From Chloranthus sessilifolius (lineage: Eukaryota > Streptophyta > Magnoliopsida > Chloranthales > Chloranthaceae), in contig CM037590.1 in assembly GCA_021018995.1 (NCBI GenBank), positions 40,116,287 to 40,180,286 on the forward strand: 64,000 nucleotides of DNA, written 5' to 3'. The notes beneath the pieces were generated by a model. The model searched no databases. It was not told where the DNA came from and was given only the letters and a program-made list of their open reading frames with translations. Made by a program: the position numbers and the translations under genes. Below, one piece after another: positions 1 to 13,300 of the stretch. The number at the start of each line of letters is the position of its first letter. Position 1 is the first letter of the stretch.

Positions 1-1209
1 ACAAATGAAATTAGAGCCAACACCATGTCTTGAGTTCAAGCCTTTGGAAGGGGAGGCGTGGGGAAGGGCTACCTGGACCCACAAAAAGGGTACCAGAGTA
101 TAAGCGGCCACAAAGTGGGCTACTGATTCAAGACCCGGAAGGGCTACCTAGGGAAAGGGCTACCTGGGAGGCACAAAAAGGACGCCAACATAATAAGGCT
201 ACTACAGACGTTGGCTATGGATTGTGGTGGTGTGTTATGACCTCAATGTAATATGGGCTTAGCTTTTGGCTCCGTTAATGCCTAAGTGCTTTAGGTGTAT
301 TGGTTAGATCCTTAACAAACATTAAAATAAAGAGCAACCCTCCTTAAAGTCAGGTATCTTTCCCATCAGGAAAACTGCACCTCTCAGCCACAGGTTAACA
401 TGGCAACTGGAATACCATGAATCTCAAGGTTGAACAACTGACATGTTTCATCCTTGGGGACGTGGAAGTCCCATTATCAAGCGTTCCTGCAACGTCTATG
501 AACCCATGTTCCCTTTCAAACTTTACTTTTTAAGTAGAAAATCCAGGGTTATCAGGATCTTATATGCCCTTCAAGCCAAGAAACTCAAACCAAGGACGTC
601 GAGTTTAGATAATTGTGGCTTCATCACCACAATTATCTTAGAACTCGAATAATTGATGAATTGCCTAATAACCACCCCAAAAGGATGTCGACTTTAGCTA
701 AAATCTACCAAGTAGAAGTGTCCAATCCTTGTGTGCATGATTTGTGTGCCAGGACATATAGCCTAGGATACAAAACAAAAAGGATTCTACCTCATCCTTG
801 AACTATATAGAGGTAGAAGGGATTTTTGGTGATGCACCAATTTAATGGGACACATAGGAGATTTCCACAGTATATTAAGTTTTTGTAAATAAGAAAATAT
901 TTGTGTTTGATGCAAACACCACTGGGGCAGGTTTGACATGAAGCTGACCAGGAGAATGGGTAGGTGCAGTAGGGGTCTTTTTTGGGCATTTCACCTAAAT
1001 AATATATAACCCCTAAGGCCCTAATAAACCCTGCCAATTTTCAAGGTCAGTTCAGTGTCAAATCTAGCCCATGGTCTGATAAAAATTTTGTGAGATTTAC
1101 CAAAGCAAGGAGGTTTTTTTGCGTTCTCACATGCAATGCACATGTGCGCTCGTGTATGCATGAGTTGTTTAGCAACTTAGAAAGAAAGAATAGAGTTTAT
1201 GAAAAGTAC
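1..1209. other. Window edge: start of ceramide synthase intron 5 (- strand), no exon found
   Basis: No coding exon is supported here. Around 40-180 a phrase containing GGGCTACCT recurs imperfectly three times among ACAAAAAGG motifs, which suggests the edge of a degenerate repeat. Apart from a hairpin at 607-638, the rest looks like plain intron or intergenic sequence. Confidence 0.4.
607..638. repeat. Perfect 12-bp stem hairpin with 8-nt loop
   Basis: AGATAATTGTGG at 607-618 is exactly complementary to CCACAATTATCT at 627-638, with an 8-nt loop. The sequence suggests a foldback element core or a chance palindrome. There is no evidence that it is transcribed. Confidence 0.6.
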
Positions 1210-1394
1210 CGGAACGGACATCATCTCCAAGCTGGCCTCTTGCCTGGATTTGTTTTATGAGCATCCGGTACATCAACACCCACCAATAAATGTGGAGAAC
1301 AAGTAAGCAGTAGAGAAGTGTATTGAACACATAATAGTATATGGGTCCTTCCACCTGGTGCTTGACCGTGTTCAAGGTTGCAAGAACTTCATAA
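1210..1394 (-). CDS. LOH: Ceramide synthase exon 5
   Basis: It is 185 nt, with acceptor TATGTTGGCAG and donor TTCCG|GTACTT. It encodes [20 protein letters not shown], a membrane segment ([20 protein letters not shown]) and [21 protein letters not shown]. In relatives the next codons are an acidic D/E-rich tail on a final small exon. No matching acceptor plus acidic tail was found between 1 and 1168. Confidence 0.92.
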
Positions 1395-3242
1395 CTGCCA
1401 ACATATTGGAAGAAGGAAATGAAAGAAATATTGCAAAGTTTGAAGAACTTTTTTATTATGAATTTCATCAATAAAAACACAACTGTTCCACCAACTTTCC
1501 ACGCAATGTTGTATGCTCCAGAAAAACATCATTTACAAACTCTGGTTTTCATTGAGCATTTTTCCTAGCAATCGGGCCAACATGGTTGGAAGATCTTACA
1601 CCATAGATAGCTTTGTGGGGAGATCACACACAAATACATGCACACGCGCATGCCCGCCCACCCACTTCCGCGTGTTTGTGCGTGCACACACAAAATATAT
1701 GTAATTCTTTCCAGTTTCACACACTCACAATCATGAAATACATGTAATCCTTTCCAGTTTCATGTTGACATTAAGTGGTGCTAGGTGAAACCTAATAGCA
1801 AGAATCATTTATATAGCGTGCTGCTACTGCTTTGGAATCTCGCACCTGCTCCACTTCCGATCATAAAATAGCTTAATTTCAAGACTTCGATGATGCTCCT
1901 GCTTCCAACCTACAGTATTAATATCCAGTATTAATCCTGCGAAAGTTTTTGAATTATGATGATTTTCCTTCACAGAATGTTCAAGAACTTTAATGATTAG
2001 GGCATCACTTCAAAGGTTCTAGTGGAGGGTTTGAGCAATCTAGGCAAAGTAGTGGCAACTCGGAAGAATTAAATGAATCAAACTGAACTTTAGCCTTTGT
2101 GACATTGGTTGACGAAATGATGACACTTGACCAGGGTTCACCAATTCGCTATAACTGGTACCGAATCGCAAACCGGTTCGGTTCGCTGCTGGTAAGCGAA
2201 TCGGTTTACAGCCTTTTAGTTTTGCGTATAAAATTTAAAAAAAAGTGTCTTCGAGAAGTCGATCCTCTGACTTAATAGAACACACAGAAGCGTCAAACCA
2301 ACAGTATGCATGACCCCCCTAATATCAGAAAAACTATCCTACCCCTAGCGAACCAGGTTTGGGCGGCTCTAGCGTACCTCGAACTTCGAACCCGAATTCG
2401 AAACCAGCGAACCACGAATCAGGCAACATGCACTTGACTAATCTCCAATGCATCCATGAAAGGTTGTTTCCTGCTTTTAATTTTTAGCCATAATAAAATA
2501 TCATTTACAATGCCCAGATACAGATACAGAAGGCAGGATGCAGCTCGGCATTTTCCAAAATCCAGGACATGGAGAATGAAATTGATCCATTCTCACTGAT
2601 AAGAGCAATGATTTAACACAAACAACAAGAGAAATAGCATATTTATACATATGTATATAAAAGGGAAAACAATTAAGGACAAAATCATCCTTCGGACATA
2701 AGGGTCATATTGTTAACTCCCTATGGAGAGAACAAGAAAGCAAGATTACACATGTGCACAGTATCAATACTGATCACATCTGCACAAGTACTTTTACTGC
2801 CCTGTTATGACTAATATGGACCACAATATACTTCATCGCTGGCACATTTTTGTGCCCATATAAGAAGACAGATGCAGGAAATAAAAATTGCAGCCATTAA
2901 TAAATTCCAAAATGCAGCAACTCGTACACACCTTGTACTCCAAAGGATCCAGAATGGGTAGTATATGAGGCGAAGTATGATCCAAGATATAACGAAAAGA
3001 ATGAATGCGAAGCTAGCAACTCCTTCAAAGCCACTATACTTGGACATCTTCCCCACTTCCAGAAACACATCACTCGCATCATGAAGAGCTAAAACAATAG
3101 AACCAACACGTGCAAACCTGCCAGAAGAGGTTAATCGAGAATGTCAGAGCACACAAAGAAGCCAACATAGTGGTAGAAAGCAGCTTATCAATCCACAACT
3201 CCTGTTGTTTTGTTGCCTATGTTTCTAATGTGGTGAAGAATG

Positions 3243-3282
<40 letters not shown>

Positions 3283-4090
3283 ACAGTATATCAAAGTGGT
3301 CAGATAGAAAGCTTTAAGAGTAGGGTCTGTCAACGTGTCGGGTCGGCCTGTTACCCACATAAATTTGACCAGTTGGGTCAAGTTGGGTCCAACCCGATCC
3401 AATAATATAGATCTGCTATTTTTTGTAAGTATATCTAATTTATATTACAATTGTTGTCCCATTGAAAGCTTTAAGAGTATGACATGAGCTGATTTTACAG
3501 ATGTCTGTTTACAAACTTCCTAAACAACAATTACCACATAGAATGTGCATAAGGGATGGAGCGTGACTACCATTTTGACAATTCGCTGGAATCACATAAC
3601 AAGGTATGCTACCAGAGTTCAAGGTTGTAAGGAATGTCGGTAAGGAAATTAGAGGCCATAGTTGCTACGAATTCTTTGGGTTGTCTTAACTACTTCCAAG
3701 GAACACTTATCAGAAATGCACCAACTGGGTTTACTAAAGGGGCCATTGCTTGGTGCAATGACAAAAGGCTTGGGCCGTCAAGTGTGAAAATGCGGGTTGT
3801 CCATTCACGTGGCATGTGGTTTACAAAATAATAATTTTTTTGACATTTTTGTCTTGATTTCATAGGTCAAAAATATGGTAATGCTCAAACAATTTGGTCC
3901 ATTGAATTTGAGTACCTTTGACCACATTTTCAACGGTGGACATGTATAAGATCTTGTCAAAAAAGTTTGTATGGCACCTGATTGATCATGTCCAAGTTAT
4001 CGTGGCACCCGATCCTCATGATGGGTACACATGGTGCCCAGCCGAACCGAGTGCAAGGGTTAGCGCGGAACTCAGACGCATAGTCCCGGG

Positions 4091-4175
<85 letters not shown>

Positions 4176-4323
4176 GAAATGATCTCCTAACTCGAGTCAT
4201 GAGACATAAGTCCATGGCTAGAGCTCATATTGGCTGCATGCCAAATTCGCTGATTTTAAAAGTCAACTGATGTGACATGGAACCAATATCGAGTCTTGGG
4301 TTTATGGCTCATGACTCGAGTGA

Positions 4324-4373
<50 letters not shown>

Positions 4374-7300
4374 CACCTCTAAGGGATCACCCAGTCCCCT
4401 AAGTTTTTAGGAAATAAAATTGAATTTTGCCCTTCAAATCATAGGTCAAACTTTCTGTTTCGCCGCATGAACATAGTGCATTGAAATTGTGCACCTTTGA
4501 GCAAATATTCAATGGTGGAAAATTAACCTTTGTAGTCTGTTGTAGATGATACATAATTGACCTTAGGCAAGTTGTCATGGCACCCGATGCTCGGGTTGGG
4601 TGCCATGTGGAACCCAACTGATACGAACGCATGGCTTAGCCATGTTTTGAATGCATATCCCCGAGACTCTCTTTCTATATATATATATACACACGTGCTC
4701 TCAAAGCAGCATTAGGCATTGGACTTAAGTCAGTTGGGTGCCATGTGGCACTCAATCTGAGGATTGGATGCTACATGCATAGGAGTGCAAACAGGTCGGG
4801 TCAACCCAACAGGCCAAGCAATCCAACACGTCAAGGTCGGGTTTGGGTTCAGATTTCTTACCTGAACCCAGTCCGACTCGCTCCCTTATATTTAACCTAG
4901 TTTGCTCGACCTGATCCCTACCCGACCCGATTTTCTAAACAGTTCAGGTTGGGTTCAGGTTGAGGGTTTCATTAAACGGGTCGTGCCGGGTTCAGTTGAG
5001 GGGCGAGGGTAGCAGGACTGGTTTGGGTTGACCCCGAACTGGCCCAAACCTGAGTACCTGACCCAGTCCAAACCTCTACACATACACGACAACGATTAAA
5101 CACCGTCTAAAATCACCCTCTATCTACACCGTTGACCACATTATCAATGGTGAAATTTTTTCAAGGAAAATCCTACTTTTTATCCGTTAATTCAGGGCCA
5201 TACACGTGGATTTTAAAATATATTTTTTTCGAAAAAACAAAGGGGACTGGTGAACCCTGTCTTGGACACGTCCAATAGCTCCACATGGCACATGATATGG
5301 CACCCCAGCACTGCACTCGGAATATCTCAGTGTTTTCTTTAAGATGATTCAAATGTCCTTGGTCTAACCAAGCTAATACAATCAGTGTCCTAGCTAATAG
5401 GTCTCCTTTTCTCTATATGCCATCCAAACAACCTAGTGTACTTATACACGCCATTTTGTGTACATGCTTTAGGATGCATACACATATTTAGAGCACCTAA
5501 ATTTATGGACATCTAAACAATGTAAAGCATACACTGCTATGCACACAATATGCACACCTAATATATATCAACATATAGGAAGCTTTAACTTCTAAGGAAA
5601 TAAAATAACAATAGGAAGAGCATGATTACAAAAGTCGTGAGGGGCATTGAATCTCCAACGTAGCAGGGAAGTCCCTCAACTCCTTTCTTGCCAATCATTC
5701 AAGTAATTAATTCTCGTTTTTCGCATGTGAATGAAACTCCAACCCCTATCTTGAGATGGATCTATAATTTATCATCCATAATGGTGGGGAGTTATTAAGG
5801 ACCACTGGAACCACCCCCCCCTCTCCCCTTTTTTGGCCACCTATCTAACCACACTCCTTTTTGTGTCTCCCTTCAACAACACAGCTCGTCAAATTGCTCG
5901 GCCACCAAATGAATACCAACGAAAGCCCTTCCCCTTCTGGCATTTGATCCTAGACATCCATTGAATACCAGTACCCTGCTCTGATCTCACCAATATGGTC
6001 CTTAATATGGTTTATATTGCATATTTGTTCCTCGATTATTCGATTGATACAGTATACAACGTATATTTATTGGTAACAATCACCAATATGCAATTCAAAT
6101 CACTTGAAGTGAGCCCCCAACAAGTAATGTTACAGTGCAGAAATCAGTCCCCATTTAATGCTGGCACAAACTATTTCTCAGCTCAAAACTACTAATTCTA
6201 GGCTTGTCTGCAACTCATAATTTTTATGCTTAGTTTCATAATAGTGCCTACAATTTGAAGATTTTAGCTTTACCCAAGCAGTGCCTCCATCTAAGCATTG
6301 TAAACCTGCAAAGGCTATTGGCCATGAACTAAGGCACCACAACAAACATGTGGGCTAACATTGAAGCAGAACAGCAGTAACAACGCATTTAATCAAAAGC
6401 ATAATTAGCCAGCAAAACTCATCTAAAATATATGGAAGCAGAAAATAAGGATTTAATACTTTTTTTTTATAATTGGAATGAATCTAGGATTTCATGTAAA
6501 TTGAGGAAATTGAGGGAAAGTGTCACTCACCACATTCCCTCCCCCCTCCCCCTCCCCCGCAATTTCTACTTATTGTATTAAATTTAAATATATCCAACAT
6601 TACATGCATGTCACTAAAGCATTTCCCACATTGCTATTAATGAAACTACTAGTCCTAATCTGCCCCTACTCACTAAGATGCCCACTAATATTTATATGCT
6701 AAACAACAATAGCTGTAACTACAAAAAATAAATACTGAAATCTAATTCTGAACAGTATTATGAAAAAGATACAGAAAACTCGAGATAAAAGGTCGATTTT
6801 GAAAGAAAACTAAATATATATGAAAACAGGATAAGATAAAGGCCACTTTAGAGACAAACCTAATTATGTAAGATAAGAGGATTAGTATGAGAGTTGCCAC
6901 ATGGTGAGACATTGATACCCCAAAGTCCGATCGTCTTGTTTCCCAATACAGCAAAGCAAATATGGAGTAAATATAAAATCCAGCATCGTACATGTACAGT
7001 GCCTTCAGTTTCAATCTGGGAACCATGAAAGAGTCAGTCAACTCTGACTTTTATAGAGATAATATGCTCATATACCAATTGAATCTGCATAAAAGACAAT
7101 TCAAGAGTTAATATGGAACCCTTACTTTATTTTTTGATCAGGCCAGATCTGTTCCCCAGGTCCTACCCAATAATATTTAGTGTTTGTGAACCAGGGCTCA
7201 CCATATGTAACAAATAGAGCCAGAATCTCTGCTGAGAGAAAATAAACACACTTCCATGCCGACTCTTTGAATTTCTTAAGCTTTCTTCTTCTTTCTTCAA

Positions 7301-10300
7301 TATCACCGTGAAACTTGTCCTGCCCTTTTCCAAAAATAAAATGCATCGCCACCTTCTGCAAAAAGCACATACATCTAATTCAACCACAGCCATCTTCACA
7401 AAAAAAATGTTGAACATTGTTTGTTTTTAATGGGTGTGCTGGGATTGAACCTGTAACCTTTGTTGCAATATTGCCAACCTCCCATTGAGCTACAGGCTCA
7501 ACCCCTTATACCATTATGATCGAGTTGTTTGTAACTTCATATTAAATGGATAAGGCATTTGAGAAATGGGTATATTCTTCAATGATATCAACTTCAAACT
7601 GCAGGCCGGAGAGATAGGAGAAGGATGATATTCCACTCCAAGAAGATAACTCTTCATACAATGCAGAATTTAATATTCAAATTAGAACTGTTCAGTTTGA
7701 TAGAACTAGATTAATATTTATAGAAAATTATATTTAATACAATAAATAGGGAAAGTGCAGAGTAGCAAATGGGAAGAGCTATGATTCCAGAATCCCATAA
7801 AAGAGTTCAATAATACTTTGACCATTTTCCAAAATGTATTCATGAATAACCCTTGGTATTATTTTATAAAATATACTGTAACTCACCTTTAGAGCTAAGT
7901 TATTTTATTTGATGGTTCATTACTAGTTAGCCGTAATTTCATTGTTGAGCTGTAATTTTATAACCATAGCATGCACTCTATGTCAACTATGAAAATTAAA
8001 AAAATCTTTATACAATGCTTCTGTTTGTTAGATAAGGTGGGATTGAACCCGTGACCTCAAGGGACTCATTGTGCACCTTCCATTTGAGTTACAGGCAGAA
8101 TCTCACTATACAGTGCTTAACAAAAACACCCCAGTCAACTTCCAAATTTCTCTCTCCACTTCTGTGTTTGTGTGTGTGTGTGTGCGTGACAGAGGGTGCG
8201 AGAGAGAGAGTCTGTTTGATTAAATCTATGTACCCAAGCATAAATAGAGAGTGAGAGGATCAATGGTATCCTCCAAGCAGCAAGTACTGTGTGAAACATT
8301 CTATCACTTGGGTACCCGATCAAGTGATATTGGAGTGATATTAGTTACCCAAATGAGTGCCACATACACGCACAAGAGCTGATATTAAGTACCCGACCTG
8401 AGTGCCACACACACACACAAGAGCTGATATTAAGAACCCAACCTGAGTGCCACCACTGTCACTTGGGTGAATCTCCAAATGTCATGCCTCACGAAATGCA
8501 CTGCTTTATATAAGCATGTAATCGTGAAAATTCACTTTGACCGGACTGATTTGGAACTCACAACTATCAGTGCACTTACCAATGCTGTCAGTTTGAGATT
8601 GACCCAAGTGCCACCACTGGCTCTGGGATCAAGCACCTAATACTAAGTCTCCACACACAGCTGTGTGTGTAATTAAACACTAGTTCTCAAGTTCGATAGT
8701 TCTCAAAATCTGGGCAAACATGAAAATGATATTTCTTGAGTTCAATAGTTCAAACTCAAATTTAACAATATACCACCAGGTTCTCCATGTATAGGGTCTT
8801 TCATAACAAGGTTTCATGTCCCTGATCACAGATAACTAGAAGGGTCTAACAAAACGACTGAGGACTCAACAAACTCAGTAAAGTCAACTTAATTTGGGCA
8901 GTGTTCAAGCTGAAATAAGGTAAATCTACATTATCAGACCTGATAACAACTTCAGAAATACACAATAATAATGCCAACTTTAAACACTTGATAAGGATTA
9001 GATAAAACACAGAGTTAGTATGGTACTGTTGTCGTAAATCAGTACGAACATGTGCTGTCTTCTAAAAACAATGACAAATAATTTCAAAGGATCATCAGGT
9101 TTCTTCTGATCCTCAGAAGTAACATGAAGCCGAGTAGGAGGATGACAGGCAGCAAGAACAGTTACAGGAAAACTTGGACTAACACCGTACTTTACTACTC
9201 ATAGGAGTTTCATGCTGAGTTACGATTTCACAAGACTTTTTTTTGATCGGTAATTTCAGAACAGACTAATCACCTTCAAATAGAATGTGAATATCAAAGT
9301 TGGCAGAAGTGAGCTAAATTGTTAAGGAAATATAGAGTCTAATGATAGAAGTAAATCTCTTTCAATGAAGAACAAGATCTGATTGACAGTTGGATATGAG
9401 GGAAGGCCAATGACAGGGAAATGGACCAAGTATTGCCTGTTTTCCATTTCCATACTTCAAACCAGATCAGCAGCTACAATCAGAAACTGGCATTGCACCA
9501 TTAATTTGATCATATTTCTTTGACCATTCTCAATAGAAAATCTTACCAAGAAATTGAAACAGGTCCATAGAAGAGAGCACAAATGCTAGAATGAAGACCC
9601 CAAAAAATTCACAGTTCATGGAACCACAGAGATTGTCAGATCTCCTTGAAACCTAAACCAAAACTTGCAAAGCACCATCAATTTAGTCATATTTCTTTAA
9701 CCAAATCTCAATAGAAAATCATACCAAGAAATTGAGACAAGTCCAAAGAAGAGATCACAAATGCTAAAAAGGAGATTACAGAACCACAGAGATTGTCGAT
9801 CTCCTTGAAACCTAAACCAAATGTCAAAATTTGCAAGCTGATGGAGGATGCCAAAAAGAAATTTAAGGAACTAATGGGGCCCATTCCAAATGGGTGGCAT
9901 GTGCAAAATCTGAAAAATGTGAACATGGACCAAGAGTGACGAAGAATCAGTAACTTCCTATACCTGAACCAAAAGAAAGCCAACTTTTATTAAATTTTCA
10001 CACGAAGGGAATACTGCGACTTGAGTTTCTGACACATGCCAAATAACGGTGTGAAAAGTAAATGCAACAGTAAATGACTTTGAAATGGATGTATAATGAA
10101 CCAAAGACCTCCATTAGAATGTCGAAATTCCTAAAGTGAGCCAAAATCAAGTAAAATGGAGAACAATGACACTTTCTCACTCTCTCCCTAGTACAAAAAT
10201 TAAAATCCCTTATATACAAAATTTCAGACAACAGATTCCGAAGGACATAACTTCTTCAAGAAAAAATATTAAGCGAATGAACCAAATAAAAAGAATACAA

Positions 10301-13300
10301 GATATGGACGTGACAGAACCATCCCTAATATCAGTTAATATGAAAGTAAGTACACAATGTAACACTGTTTAATCATAGGTACACTAGAGAGGTAGAAGGC
10401 ACTAAAATAGATGAAAGGGACAAATATGAAATATCAGACCTGCAGAACAAGGCAACGAGATCAACAAGTAGATAGGTTTTCTTCACTAACAACCCACCAA
10501 AGACATGGATTCAAGTCATGAAACCTACATCTCCCTCGAAAAAAATTCAGCCACTTTAGTAAAGATCAGTTTTGAAAAGTAAAAAAATTAGAGGCAACAA
10601 TGTAACTTAAGTAGTAACGCATGAGTTGGTATCAAGCATGGATACAACGTACAAAATGTGGTGAAGAAATTCTATGAAGAAAAATATATGCACATTCATG
10701 TATATAACGCCTAACATATAAAGTATAAACAACTAAAGAATAGGAAAAATAAATTAAGATTTCGCATTGATAAGCATAACAATGTGCCCTGTGCCCAACA
10801 ATGATTTATCTTTTACAAGGAGTGTTGACGGGGACATCCGATTCAAAGAACCACCTATGGCCTATCGAAGGCGAAAGAAGAGTGCGAAAACATTCCAAAA
10901 GCTCCAAAATGAAGAATAAAGGTGTTCTGAAAATTAAGGCAAGGACATCCGTGCCCAAGGACGTCCATGACCATCGGGCGGGCATCCGTGATTTAGACAC
11001 TGTGCTGTTTTGTGCACATCGTTAAGGACGGACGTCTTTGACCTTCGAACGAACATCCGTGAGTCTCGTCCACAAATTGGCGACTAAACGAGTTTAGAGG
11101 CAAAACTTGTCGTTTTAGAGTTTCAGTTGTTTTAGGACTATCTTATTTCGAATTTTATATTTAGTTAGGATTTATTTGCCTATATAAAGGCATTGTAAAT
11201 ACAATTTGAATTAGTTAATGATTATTGAATATTGTTTTTACACATTGAGAGCTTTTATCAGAGTATTCTTCGAGGGATTCTTTCCACGTGCAGTTTGGTG
11301 CGAGGCTAAATTTTCTATCCTTCTTATCTACTCTTATCTCCATCTTACATGTAAGTGCTTGGCTAATTTTCTAATTAATCTTATTCCTAAAATCCGGAAT
11401 TTATTGTGTTTTGCTTGCTCGATCTTTCCGTAACCTAACCTAAGATTGTTCAACCGTCCTAACACGGGATTTCTTCTATTTGAGCCCTTTGATTTCCAAA
11501 TACTTAGAATCCTTTTGTTTTTTATTTCGCACGGATTCGAGAGAACCCACTTGTGAGTTCATTTGAAACCCTAAACCGTTGGAGATCTAGTTGTTCGCTA
11601 AGAATCCTAATGTTATTTTGGGTGAAAGTAACACTATTTTGGACTAAATGAAATTATTTAATTGAAATTCTCTTTATTTTCTATGTTAATTTGTTGGAAA
11701 ATTCATATTAATTCACAAATAATCTCAGCCCATCATATTTGCAACATATTAGTTTTTGCATCAAATTTGGTATCAAAATTTTGTCAATTTAGGATTGTTA
11801 GTGTCCATATAGGTTCTAGGTTTCATTTTTTTTTTTTAATATTCGTTTGTGACTTGCATCATTATGGATTCTCATTAATGAACTTGCAACTAAGTTGACC
11901 ACGAGTCAGGCAAATCTACAAGCCCAGATGTTTGATCACCATACTCAGTTACAAAATTAGTTGTGTGATCAACGAGCCCAGCATGAGGCTTTAGTGACTT
12001 GTGTCGAGGAAATGAATAGGGCAATCACCGATAACCATTTTCGAGCCACATTAATGACCGTAGAAGAGACAGTCCTCACGATGTGATCTCCCGTCCAATC
12101 AAGACGACAAAATCATGAAGTCCGTCAAGATGGACGCTCCTACTTTTAATGGAAAAACAACCTAAAGTCTATTTAGAGTTGGTGACTGGTATGAAAACCA
12201 ATTTTGATTGGTATGCCATGTCTGAGGAGCGCAAAGTCCGGTTTGCCAAAGTTAAGCTTATTGGCCAAGCTAGGCTTTACTGGATGGGTATAGAATGTCG
12301 TAGACAATCTCAGGGTCTTCTTCTCATTTCCAAGTGGGCAGACACGAAGATCAAACTGAATAAGAAGTACTTTCCCCTTTCCTATGATGAACGTCTCCTT
12401 GATCAATGGAAAACATTTTGCCAAGGGAATATGTCTGTCATAGAGTATATTGATAAATTTGAGAACTTAATGTTTCAGGTTAATGTGAAGGAAGAGGACA
12501 AAGCTACCTTATCTCGATTTCGGATGGGCTTCTGCCCAGAATTGCAAAGGGAACTTATTCCATATCTTGTTACCCATCTAGATGAGTGTTTCTCTAGAGT
12601 CGAGGAGTTACAATGATACCTTAAGACCCCCCAAACTAAACGTTTCGATGCTACTGGGTCTGGTTACAAGTCTAACTATTATGAGTCTAAGCCTAATGTC
12701 AATACCCATTCGGCTATGTCTAATTCACTTGCCACACCGACGACTAAAGCCGATAAGGGTACGAGTCCAATGTTAGAGGGCCCCAAGAGTGGTGGTCAAA
12801 ACAAGCGCTACAAGTGTCATGACTTTGGACATTTTGCAGCACAATGTCCTTCCCAGAATTTGTTCATAACAGAGGAAAGTAAAGATAGACAGGAAGATGG
12901 GGAAGTACAAGTCTATGAGCCCGAATTGTCCCCTAATGATGAGGAGGATCATGTACGGGAACGGGCTATAGCTTGTCTTAGGGAAGTCTCCTACCCGTTG
13001 AGGAGGGTAATACCTTGTGGGCTCTTGTGGTTAGATGTGCTCTAACTCAATCAAAGGAGAGTGACGACTGGCGTAGCGATAATATCTTTTATACCGTAGT
13101 TAGGTGTGGTAAGAAAGCTTGTAGAATCATAGTCAATAATGGAAGCAGTACGAACGTTGTTTCGGAAAACACAATTTCTCGCTTTGGACTTGCACCCGTA
13201 CTTCACCCACGACCTTATAAAGTAGCATAGGTCGATTCGCCATCAATCTCAGTTTCACAAAGGTGTTAGGTTCCAATATAGTTTGGTTCGAATAAGGACA

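Larger units (their letters stand above)
3118..6859. other. Ceramide synthase intron 3 (repeat-rich)
   Basis: A 3.7-kb intron carrying TA/CT microsatellites, two copies of a degenerate repeat, a palindromic MITE between TA tracts, and a hAT-like GGTCGGGT element. From 5300 to 6859 I see only AT-rich intron sequence. Confidence 0.8.

Noticed and set aside
7431-8100. Possible tRNA genes on the minus strand
   Set aside because: A and B boxes are present, but the arms do not pair, so these are SINE relics.
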